Positions 1-5,304 of a stretch of 9,030 nucleotides of DNA are shown piece by piece (the first letter of the stretch is position 1; each line of letters begins with the position of its first letter). Source of the stretch: Paracoccaceae bacterium (GTDB lineage: Bacteria > Pseudomonadota > Alphaproteobacteria > Rhodobacterales > Rhodobacteraceae). The translations under genes were made by a program, and so were the position numbers. The notes under the pieces are model-generated. The model was not told where the DNA came from and ran no database searches. It saw nothing but the letters and a program-made list of their open reading frames with translations. Location: contig JALVEX010000298.1 of the NCBI GenBank assembly GCA_027030435.1, positions 1-9,030 on the forward strand. The letters run 5' to 3'.

Positions 1-1
1 G

Positions 2-1519
2 AGCCTGCGCTTTGACGGCATCTCGCAGTTCATGGGCACCGGACATCCGATTCTCGCCCTTGCGATCCTGATCTTCGTGCCGCTTCCATTCCTGATCGCG
101 GCAGCACGCCCCGATGAGGGCTGGCGCAGTTATCCGGCGCTTTTCCTCCATGCCTGGAACATCGTCGTGCGCTTCGCGGCGGCGCTTCTGTTTGTCGGGC
201 TCTTCTGGGGGGTGATCCTGCTCGCCAATGCGCTCTTCCAGCTGATAGGCCTCGATCTGATCGAGGAAATCCTCGATATCAAGCCCGTTCCCTTTGTGCT
301 GACCGGCGCCGTGCTCGGCCTGGCGCTGGCTGTGGTTGGCGAATATTCCACCTATGTTTCCCCCCATCTCGTCCTGCGTCTCCTGCGCCTTTTCCTGCCG
401 GTTGTGCTGATCGTGGTGGTGGTATTCGTGATCGCCCTGCCGCTGAAGGGGCTAGATGGCATTTTCGGTGGGGTTTCCGTTGCCGCCACGCTTCTGGCGA
501 TGGCGCTGACGGCGATCACTCTCGTCACCATCGCCGCCGATCGCGATGACGGTGAGGCGGTGCGATCGGGCTCCATGCGGCTGATGGCGCGGGGGCTCGC
601 GCTGCTCCTGCCCGTGCTGGCCGTGCTCGCCATTCTGGCCATAGCCCAGCGGGTGCGCCAGTATGGCTGGACCCCGGATCGCCTCGCCGCGGCAACCATG
701 GCGGCGATCGTGCTGCTCCATGCGCTTTCATACGCGCTCTCCGTGCTGTGGGGGCGGGGCTGGATGGCCCGCATCCGGCGGATCAACATCGCTCTCGCGC
801 TCCTGACGCTGGCCATCGCCGCCCTGTGGCTTACTCCGGTGCTCGATCCCCAGCGCATATCCACGGAAAGCCAGATCGCGCGTTTGGAAAGCGGGCGCGC
901 GGATGCGGATACGCTCGACATCCTGACGATGCACAATGATTGGGGCCGCGCGGGCGCGGCCGGCATCGAACGGCTGAAGGGGATGCGCGATCATCCGGCG
1001 CATGCGCGTCTCGTGGCCCGGATCGGGGAGCTTGAGGAAAAGGGCTGGCAACGGCCTTTCGATCCCTTCCGCAAGGCCCTGCCGCCCTATGAGGGCCGCA
1101 GGACGCTGGAAAGAATCGCCGGCCGGATGCCCGTGCGCCCGGACCCGGATTTCGATTCCTTTCCCGTTCTCGAGGCGATGGAGGAAAACACGCTCCGCCT
1201 GCTGGATGCGGCCTGTGCGGCGCAAACGCCCCGCGGCAATCCGGCCTGTGTGCTCGTGCACGGCGATTTCCTGCCCGCCTCTCCGGGCGAAGAGGCGATT
1301 GTCATCGCGCATGGGCTGAGCTTTCTAGAAGCCGGCTTCAGGCGGGCGGGAGAGAAATACGAGCGAGCGCAAATCCTGGTTCTGGGCACTGATCTGCTGC
1401 TGGGCGAAGGGGAGATCGCAGCCTTCATCGACAGCATCCATGAAGGCGATTTCGCCGTAACGCAGCCGGAGATCCGCGCCCTCGATGTGAAGGGGCGTAT
1501 TTTAATCATCAATCCCTGA
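2..1519 (+). CDS. DUF4153 family integral membrane protein (5' end outside window)
   Basis: The reading frame is open from base 2, ten codons before the first ATG at 32. That ATG sits inside sequence typical of the middle of the family and has no ribosome binding site, so the true start lies upstream and this is a C-terminal fragment of 505 residues. Counting from the ATG at 32, about eight hydrophobic segments are visible near residues 6-24, 43-69, 86-103, 118-138, 144-168, 187-205, 218-240 and 250-270. They are followed by a soluble region of about 225 residues, probably outside the membrane core. The spacing of the helices and the 'YGWTPDRL' stretch (210-217) recall DUF4153 proteins, which are common in Rhodobacterales. 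The function of this family is unknown; a role at the cell envelope is only inference. The gene ends 60 bp before the H-NOX gene on the same strand, so co-transcription is possible but not shown. Confidence 0.8.
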   Translation, partial: SLRFDGISQFMGTGHPILALAILIFVPLPFLIAAARPDEGWRSYPALFLHAWNIVVRFAAALLFVGLFWGVILLANALFQLIGLDLIEEILDIKPVPFVLTGAVLGLALAVVGEYSTYVSPHLVLRLLRLFLPVVLIVVVVFVIALPLKGLDGIFGGVSVAATLLAMALTAITLVTIAADRDDGEAVRSGSMRLMARGLALLLPVLAVLAILAIAQRVRQYGWTPDRLAAATMAAIVLLHALSYALSVLWGRGWMARIRRINIALALLTLAIAALWLTPVLDPQRISTESQIARLESGRADADTLDILTMHNDWGRAGAAGIERLKGMRDHPAHARLVARIGELEEKGWQRPFDPFRKALPPYEGRRTLERIAGRMPVRPDPDFDSFPVLEAMEENTLRLLDAACAAQTPRGNPACVLVHGDFLPASPGEEAIVIAHGLSFLEAGFRRAGEKYERAQILVLGTDLLLGEGEIAAFIDSIHEGDFAVTQPEIRALDVKGRILIINP

Positions 1520-1554
1520 GCCGTTCGGATTCTGTTAACCCGGGCAGGGTAGCC

Positions 1555-1568
1555 TTGGCGAAAGTCAA
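1555..1568 (+). promoter_or_regulatory. FNR/NnrR-like dyad TTGGC-N4-GTCAA
   Basis: The sequence TTGGC GAAA GTCAA matches the general architecture of CRP/FNR-family boxes (TTGnn-N4-nnCAA) and is an almost perfect dyad, with one unmatched pair. It lies 11 bp before the H-NOX start codon and its right half runs into the Shine-Dalgarno sequence (AAGGAAGGA, 1567-1575). That is too close to the gene for ordinary activation at -41.5, so it would fit repression, or it may be chance. NnrR-type regulators respond to NO, which makes the position in front of an NO sensor suggestive only. Confidence 0.25.
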
Positions 1569-1579
1569 GGAAGGATCCC

Positions 1580-2212
1580 ATGCACGGGCTCATCAACAGA
1601 TCGATCCAGTGCTTCATCTGCGATACCCATGGCGCGGATGCGTGGCAAGACATCGCGCGCGCTGCCGGTCTCGGTTTCGACAGGTTCGAAGCCATGCTCG
1701 AATATGATGATGCGCTCACATATGCCGTGCTCGATGCCGCGGCCGAGCGGCTCTCGCGCCCGCGTGAAATGCTCATGGAGGATCTCGGCACATTCCTCGT
1801 GACGAACCAGCGGCATACGGCCCCCCGCCGCCTGCTGCGCTTCTGCGGGCTTACATTCATCGATTTCCTGCACTCGCTCGATGATCTGCATGATCGCGCT
1901 CGCCTCGCGGTGCCGGAGCTGGAATTGCCCCGCCTCGAGCTTGTCGGCTACCGGGAAACGGGGGATTTCTCGCTCTATTGCCGCTGGCGCAATCCCGGCT
2001 TCGGCCATGTCATGATAGGCATTCTGCGGGCCATGGCGGATGATTACGGCGCGCTTGTGTTTCTCGAGCACATGGGAACGGAGGGCTGCTGCGAAAGGAT
2101 ATCCATCAGGCTGCTTGAAGCGGCCTTCTCCGAGGGGCGCCATTTCAGCCTCTCGCAGGGCTTCCGGCCGGGCAGCGAGCGCGGGCCGGCGCAGGTGGAG
2201 ATTGCAGGATGA
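1580..2212 (+). CDS. H-NOX (heme NO-binding domain) protein
   Basis: This 210-residue stand-alone H-NOX protein is predicted to be a cytosolic heme sensor for nitric oxide. The start at 1580 is supported by a strong AAGGAAGGA (1567-1575) and by the family N-terminus 'MHGLINR'. The proximal heme ligand would be His104 in 'SLDDLHDRARL'. The heme-propionate motif Y-x-S-x-R falls at residues 133-137 as Y-C-R-W-R. The distance from His104 to Tyr133 is 29 residues, as I recall it from the Thermoanaerobacter H-NOX (His102 to Tyr131), but the middle Ser is replaced by Arg135. No tyrosine is seen at the expected distal-pocket position (about 142-144), which by family knowledge favours NO over O2 binding. 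Six cysteines are present (11, 14, 89, 134, 170, 171). Residues after about 190 form a short, non-conserved tail. The stop codon overlaps the start of the diguanylate cyclase gene, the usual arrangement for a sensor and its effector. Confidence 0.88.
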   Translation: MHGLINRSIQCFICDTHGADAWQDIARAAGLGFDRFEAMLEYDDALTYAVLDAAAERLSRPREMLMEDLGTFLVTNQRHTAPRRLLRFCGLTFIDFLHSLDDLHDRARLAVPELELPRLELVGYRETGDFSLYCRWRNPGFGHVMIGILRAMADDYGALVFLEHMGTEGCCERISIRLLEAAFSEGRHFSLSQGFRPGSERGPAQVEIAG

Positions 2213-3273
2213 TGGATGGCGGGCTGATAAATGACGCCATCACCCTGGATCAGGAAGGGCTCGCATCTCTTCTGCCGATGCATGTTATCGTCGACAGGCA
2301 CGCCGTGATCACCTCCTGCGGCCCGACGGCGCGCAAGCTGTGTCCCGGGCGCGGGATAATCGGCGAAGATGTGTTCTCCGTTTTCGATTTCAGCCGCCCC
2401 TACGGCATCCATACGATCGCCGATCTTGTACATACGGGCGGCCAGAAGCTCCATCTGCGCGCCAGGGGATGCCATGACATCCCGCTGAAGGGCATCGCCG
2501 TGCCGCTGCCGGGCGGGGGATGCCTTCTCAATCTCTCCTACGGGATTGCCATCGTGGATGCCGTGGCCCGGCTGGATCTGAACGCATCCGATTTCGCGCC
2601 AACCGATCTGGCGGTGGAAATGCTGTTCCTCGTCGAGGCGAAATCGGCGGCAATGGCGGCTTTCAGGGATCTCAACGAAAAGCTCGAGAAAGCCCGGATC
2701 GCGGCGGAAGAACAGGCCTATACGGACACCCTGACCGGGCTCGGCAACCGCCGTTCCGCGGATCGCGTGCTCTCGCGGCTGGTCGCGAGCGGCGAGAAAT
2801 TCAGCCTGATGCACCTCGATCTCGATTTCTTCAAGGCCGTGAACGATACTTACGGCCACGCTGCCGGCGATCACGTGTTGCAGCATGTTGCCCGGATCCT
2901 GAGGGAGGAAACCCGCGAAGAGGATCTCGTTGCCCGGGTCGGAGGGGATGAATTCATCCTTCTCATCAACAGGATCACCAATCATGAAAAGCTTGACAGG
3001 ATCGCCCGCAGGATCATTGCCCGACTCGAGCAGCCCATCCCCTATGATGATGTGACCTGCCGGATTTCCGGCAGCGTCGGCACCACGATCTCGGACTATT
3101 ACGAAATCCCGGAAATAGACCGGATGATGCAGGATGCGGATGTTGCGCTCTATGCCTCAAAGCACAAGGGGCGGGCTTGCCACACGATATTCTCGCCGCA
3201 GTTGCTGCAGAGGACCGGTGCGGCGGGAAGCGGGGGGGCAGAGGGGCAGGGAGAACGGCCGTCTGCACGCTGA
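2209..3273 (+). CDS. HNOBA-GGDEF diguanylate cyclase, partner of H-NOX
   Basis: This 354-residue protein is predicted to make c-di-GMP from two GTP. Residues about 20-145 resemble the H-NOX-associated PAS-like domain (HNOBA) of soluble guanylate cyclases: 'LLPMHVIVDR' at the start, a glycine-rich 'VPLPGGGCLLNLS' near 98-110, and 'DLAVEMLFLVEAKSAAM' at the end. A signalling helix/coiled coil (about 145-172) leads to a GGDEF domain (about 172-332) with 'DTLTGLGNRR', 'LDLDFFKAVNDTYGH', and the active-site GGDEF at 245-249. An inhibitory I-site RxxD (Arg236-Asp239) lies five residues before GGDEF, the canonical spacing, so product inhibition is expected. The last 20 residues are Gly/Arg-rich and look disordered. 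There is no signal peptide or membrane segment. The start codon overlaps the H-NOX stop (ATGA at 2209-2212), with AGGTGGAG upstream at 2192-2199; an in-frame ATG at 2212 is an alternative start. Inference: H-NOX docks on HNOBA and tunes the cyclase. Confidence 0.9.
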   Translation: MMDGGLINDAITLDQEGLASLLPMHVIVDRHAVITSCGPTARKLCPGRGIIGEDVFSVFDFSRPYGIHTIADLVHTGGQKLHLRARGCHDIPLKGIAVPLPGGGCLLNLSYGIAIVDAVARLDLNASDFAPTDLAVEMLFLVEAKSAAMAAFRDLNEKLEKARIAAEEQAYTDTLTGLGNRRSADRVLSRLVASGEKFSLMHLDLDFFKAVNDTYGHAAGDHVLQHVARILREETREEDLVARVGGDEFILLINRITNHEKLDRIARRIIARLEQPIPYDDVTCRISGSVGTTISDYYEIPEIDRMMQDADVALYASKHKGRACHTIFSPQLLQRTGAAGSGGAEGQGERPSAR

Positions 3274-3417
3274 TCTTGCGGTTCCAGCACCGTTGCGCAC
3301 TTCTGTTTCGGCGGAAAGATCAAGCGTGAGAGGTCGATTCCCGGAGTGCCGATGGACATTGGAGGCCGGGATTCGGCCGGGTGTAACGAATTGGCAGGGT
3401 CTCGTTAACGTAGAAAT

Positions 3418-3443
3418 AAAATGCCGACCTTTCGTCATTTTTT
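3418..3443 (+). terminator. Possible Rho-independent terminator after the H-NOX operon
   Basis: AAAATG (3418-3423) pairs with CATTTT (3436-3441), and inside it CGA (3425-3427) pairs with TCG (3432-3434), with one C/T mismatch and a four-base loop. The hairpin ends in six T residues (3438-3443), and on the other strand it ends in an A/T tract, so it could work in both directions. The GC core is weak and it lies about 145 bp after the cyclase stop codon, so this is tentative. The stretch 3274-3417 between the cyclase and this hairpin contains no gene that I can support. It shows only a short dyad (TAACGA 3384-3389 with TCGTTA 3402-3407). Confidence 0.3.
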
Positions 3444-3480
3444 GGCCGCTATCTCCCGCGAGAAAGAGATCGTGGGGCCA
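3443..3480 (+). other. Stem-loop in the leader of the small ORF
   Basis: TGGCC (3443-3447) can pair with GGCCA (3476-3480), and inside it ATCTC (3451-3455) pairs with GAGAT (3466-3470), separated by an internal loop. The structure ends directly before the Shine-Dalgarno sequence AAGAAGGA (3481-3488) of the small ORF. It could influence translation of that ORF, or stabilise its mRNA. Its first base is also the last T of the T-run of the preceding hairpin. Function is inference from folding by eye only. Confidence 0.3.
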
Positions 3481-3496
3481 AAGAAGGATGAATCGG

Positions 3497-3652
3497 ATGT
3501 ACTGGTTTTTCGATATCACGTTTTTTCAGGTAGCGATGAGCTTCCTCACCCTGTTCGCCATCCGTGAAGCCATGATCATGGTGTTGCCTGATCACATTGC
3601 CGGCCCGGGCGGCTGGTTCATCGATACGGGTTGCGAAACCTGCGAGGATTGA
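3497..3652 (+). CDS. Small membrane-associated protein with C-terminal CxxC (hypothetical)
   Basis: I do not recognise this 51-residue protein. The ATG at 3497 is preceded by AAGAAGGA (3481-3488) at eight bases. The in-frame ATG at 3488 would add three residues but overlaps that ribosome binding site, so 3497 is preferred. The first two thirds are hydrophobic and aromatic ('MYWFFDITFFQVAMSFLTLF', then 'MIMVLP'), enough for one membrane segment near residues 2-23 with a charged break 'REA'. The end carries a Gly/Pro turn and a Cys-x-x-Cys ('CETCED'), which could bind a metal or take part in thiol exchange. Third codon positions are G/C-rich from the middle of the ORF on, as in the neighbouring genes, which supports real coding. 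It stands alone between the H-NOX operon and a convergent methyltransferase gene. A chance ORF cannot be excluded without homologues. Confidence 0.45.
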   Translation: MYWFFDITFFQVAMSFLTLFAIREAMIMVLPDHIAGPGGWFIDTGCETCED

Positions 3653-3672
3653 TCCGCGCCCACCTGCCGAAC

Positions 3673-3714
3673 GCTGGCAGCAACAGCCGGGATGACTGTT
3701 GTGGCGCAGCCGGC
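3673..3714. terminator. Stem-loop between convergent genes, possible bidirectional terminator
   Basis: CAACAG (3681-3686) pairs perfectly with CTGTTG (3696-3701) over a nine-base loop. Farther out GCTGGC (3673-3678) can pair with GCCGGC (3709-3714) including one G-U pair. It fills the 73-bp gap between the small ORF and the convergent methyltransferase gene, where a bidirectional terminator would be expected. There is no T-run on either side, so intrinsic termination is uncertain. Confidence 0.35.
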
Positions 3715-3725
3715 TATCCTGTCTG

Positions 3726-4352
3726 TCAGGCCGGTTTGCGCGCGATCAGATCCACCAGGGCAGAACGGCCGGAATGCCCCGCGCCCTCATCCACATCCCG
3801 TTCATAGGCACGAAGGTGCAGGATCTCCATGTCGGCAAAGGCATCTTCGAGCATTCGCAGCGTGTAGAGATTTTCTGCCACCGGCGGTCCGCCCGTGCCA
3901 TATTCCAGCTGCTCCACCGTATAGCCATGCAGCATCAGGGTGCCGCCCGGGCGAAGAGTGCGCTTCATGCCTTCGAATACCTCGGCCCGCCGAGCAGCCC
4001 CCATGAACTGGATGAAGATCGCCACGACCAGATCATAGGCAGCCTCTTCCCAATCCCAATCGGCAATGTCGGCCTGCCGGAAATCCACCGTGACACCCTT
4101 CTCCCGCGCCAGCCCGCGGGCCTTTTCGAGGCCGACATGCGAAGAATCCATCGCCACCACATCAAGCCCCAGTTCGGCAAGATGCGTGGAGTTGCGCCCC
4201 TCTCCATCGGCAATCACAAGGGTTCGCGCGCCGGGGGCAAGATAGGCTTCATGATCGCGCAGGAACTGCGCCGGCTCCACCCCGAACAGATACCCCGGCT
4301 GTGAGAAGCGTTCATTCCAGAAATTTTCAGGCTGAGCGTCATTGTCTGGCAT
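3726..4352 (-). CDS. Class I SAM-dependent methyltransferase, substrate unknown
   Basis: This 208-residue cytosolic protein has a single Rossmann-type methyltransferase domain. Motif I is 'TLVIADGEGRNSTHLA' (residues 44-59), where the acidic residue and the 'GEGRN' turn would hold S-adenosylmethionine. 'VVAMDSS' (65-71) is the second strand with an acidic residue that would contact the ribose. 'QADIADWDW' (93-101) is motif III-like, and 'RTLRPGGTLMLHGYT' (131-145) is the usual post-motif strand. The conserved 'YGTGGPP' (151-157) and the C-terminal 'GHSGRSALVDLIARKP' recall the uncharacterised Slr1183/TehB-like group of methyltransferases; this is recognition from memory. I chose the ATG at 4352, which lies six to eight bases after GGGAAG. 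The adjacent in-frame ATG at 4355 is also possible. The longer open frame back to 4430 runs through non-coding sequence. It is transcribed convergently with the small ORF and has no obvious operon partner. Confidence 0.85.
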   Translation of the reverse strand: MPDNDAQPENFWNERFSQPGYLFGVEPAQFLRDHEAYLAPGARTLVIADGEGRNSTHLAELGLDVVAMDSSHVGLEKARGLAREKGVTVDFRQADIADWDWEEAAYDLVVAIFIQFMGAARRAEVFEGMKRTLRPGGTLMLHGYTVEQLEYGTGGPPVAENLYTLRMLEDAFADMEILHLRAYERDVDEGAGHSGRSALVDLIARKPA

Positions 4353-4422
4353 CATGTCTTCCCGGCTTTGAGTGCGTCCTGCCCGCAGCATTCCGCAGCC
4401 CGCCGGGATGGTCCACCCACAT

Positions 4423-4444
4423 CCGATCAAAAAAAGATGATCGG
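4423..4444. repeat. Inverted repeat CCGATCA / TGATCGG with A-rich loop
   Basis: A perfect 7-bp inverted repeat (4423-4429 and 4438-4444) flanks an eight-base loop that is almost all A on the plus strand, that is T-rich on the minus strand. It lies about 150 bp downstream of the tRNA-Leu gene and about 70 bp upstream of the methyltransferase start, in the non-coding interval 4353-4594. The T-run is inside the loop rather than after the stem, so it is not a standard terminator. It could be an operator for the methyltransferase or a transcript-end structure. Confidence 0.35.
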
Positions 4445-4459
4445 TCGCAACGAGATCAT

Positions 4460-4485
4460 CCGTAACGGCAAACGCGCCGTGACGG
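4460..4485. repeat. Strong stem-loop in the tRNA-Leu/methyltransferase interval
   Basis: CCGTAACGGC (4460-4469) pairs with GCCGTGACGG (4476-4485) with a single mismatch in ten positions and a six-base loop. It sits 110 bp downstream of the tRNA-Leu 3' end in the direction of tRNA transcription. It may end the tRNA transcript, but there is no T-run after it, so Rho-independent termination is not assured. The remainder of 4353-4594 shows nothing that I can identify. Confidence 0.35.
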
Positions 4486-4594
4486 GATGAGGGGAAAACA
4501 CGTCATTGCCTCGGTCATCACTGCCCCGGTCACGGCATGAAACATTCCCGTTCTCCAAGGCCAGCCCCATCAGGGCAGGGCCGTCTTGCAGGAC

Positions 4595-4680
4595 TGGTAC
4601 CCGCGGCCGGACTCGAACCGGCACGGCATTTCTGCCTGGGGATTTTAAGTCCCCTGTGTCTACCATTCCACCACGCGGGC
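4595..4680 (-). tRNA. tRNA-Leu (anticodon UAA), CCA encoded
   Basis: The minus strand folds into a full class II tRNA of 86 nt including an encoded CCA (4595-4597). The acceptor stem is GCCCGCG with CGCGGGT (one G-U pair). The anticodon arm is GGGGA-CTTAAAA-TCCCC, giving anticodon TAA at 4645-4647. The long variable arm is GGCA-GAAA-TGCC, which is diagnostic for Leu/Ser/Tyr isoacceptors. The T arm is GCCGG-TTCGAGT-CCGGC. It decodes UUA, a rare codon in such GC-rich genomes. No sign of an integrated element is seen at its 3' end. Confidence 0.97.
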
Positions 4681-4700
4681 ACGAGAGGCATTTCAGCGCG

Positions 4701-4728
4701 ACAATAGCTCAAGCGGCCCCGATGACAA
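4701..4728 (-). promoter_or_regulatory. Probable sigma-70 promoter of tRNA-Leu
   Basis: On the minus strand TTGTCA (4728-4723, five of six matches to TTGACA) and TATTGT (4706-4701, four of six matches to TATAAT) are separated by 16 bp. The -10 element ends 20 bp before the tRNA 5' end, leaving a short leader of about 13 nt. The promoter lies just past the putR stop codon, so the tRNA need not depend on putR read-through. Confidence 0.5.
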
Positions 4729-4732
4729 GCCG

Positions 4733-5197
4733 CTACAACGTCCCCTCCTTGACCGCCTGCATGGCAACGAAGGTGGAGGTGGCGGCCACATGCGGCAGGT
4801 TCGAAATCTTCTCGGCGAGCACCCGGCGATAGGCGTTCATGTCCCGCACCCGCACCTTCAGCAGGTAATCGAAGCTCGCGGCCATCATGTGGCATTGCTC
4901 GATCTCCGGGATCGCGGCGACCGCCGCGTTGAAGGCTTCGAGCGCGCTTTCGCGGGTGTCGTCAAGGCGCACCTCCACGAAGGCCACGTGATCGAGCCCG
5001 AGGCGGATCGGATCGAGAATGGCACGGTAGCCCTTGATGAAACCGGCCGCTTCAAGCCGGCGCATGCGCGCTTGCGTCGGCGTTTTTGAAAGGCCGATCC
5101 GGCGGGCGAGATCGGTCACGCTGATGCGGCCCTCGGCGGCGAGGGTTTCGAGGATGGCGCGATCGAAATCATCGAGATCGGCTGTGTTCTCAATCAC
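4733..5197 (-). CDS. putR: Lrp/AsnC-family regulator of proline catabolism, PutR
   Basis: This 154-residue DNA-binding protein is of normal Lrp/AsnC length. Residues about 8-60 form the winged helix-turn-helix ('ISVTDLARRIGLSKTPTQAR', then 'MRRLEAAGFIKGYRAIL'). Residues about 66-145 form the RAM effector/oligomerisation domain ('VAFVEVRL', 'IEQCHMMAASFDYLLKVRV', 'LPHVAATSTFVAMQAVK'). The start is a GTG at 5197, because an in-frame TGA lies three codons upstream. GGAG stands about ten bases before it. The gene is divergent from putA, the arrangement known in Agrobacterium and Rhodobacter capsulatus, where PutR activates putA when proline is present and represses itself. The missing DNA-binding domain in PutA (see putA) fits the need for a separate regulator. 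The assignment as PutR rather than another Lrp paralogue rests mainly on this context. Confidence 0.92.
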   Translation of the reverse strand: MIENTADLDDFDRAILETLAAEGRISVTDLARRIGLSKTPTQARMRRLEAAGFIKGYRAILDPIRLGLDHVAFVEVRLDDTRESALEAFNAAVAAIPEIEQCHMMAASFDYLLKVRVRDMNAYRRVLAEKISNLPHVAATSTFVAMQAVKEGTL

Positions 5198-5304
5198 TGC
5201 AATTCATCTCCATAAAAGGCGAAATGCCTGCTGATCTGGAAAATACGGGAAAAAAGCCTATTTTTGCAATGATATTCTTCCCTTGTTGCAAGGAGGGGGA
5301 AACA
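5198..5304. promoter_or_regulatory. putR-putA divergent control region
   Basis: This 107-bp interval is clearly more AT-rich than the flanking genes. Two identical palindromic TTGCAA elements lie at 5264-5269 and 5286-5291, 22 bp apart (about two helical turns), and a weaker CTGCAA at 5197-5202 touches the putR start. On the minus strand TTGCAA (5269-5264), an 18-bp gap and TATTTT give a possible putR promoter. I cannot place the putA promoter with confidence. The elements are candidate PutR sites by position only. The putA Shine-Dalgarno AAGGAGG is at 5290-5296. Confidence 0.55.

Noticed and set aside
2044..2985. 313-codon open frame on the minus strand
   Set aside because: It is antisense to the H-NOX end and the HNOBA-GGDEF gene. 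It has no domain and no ribosome binding site that I can see.
3134..3496. Upstream part of the 172-codon frame that contains the small ORF
   Set aside because: Its first third overlaps the end of the cyclase in another frame and the rest crosses AT-rich hairpins. Only the part from 3497 has a ribosome binding site and coherent protein character.
4353..4430. Longer N-terminus of the methyltransferase (26 extra residues)
   Set aside because: The added residues do not fit the family, no Shine-Dalgarno sequence stands before 4430, and the extension would run from within the inverted repeat at 4423-4444.
4427..4666. 79-codon minus-strand frame beginning 'MVDTGDLKSPGR'
   Set aside because: It is the translation of the tRNA-Leu gene and its 3' flank, a common artefact of gene calling.
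4595..4680. tRNA-Leu as an integration site for a mobile element
   Set aside because: No integrase gene, no direct repeat of the tRNA 3' end within the window, and the neighbours look like ordinary chromosomal genes.
5224..5304. 27-residue N-terminal extension of PutA
   Set aside because: It would cover the putR-putA control region including both TTGCAA elements. The ATG at 5305 has a near-perfect Shine-Dalgarno sequence and starts at the family N-terminus.
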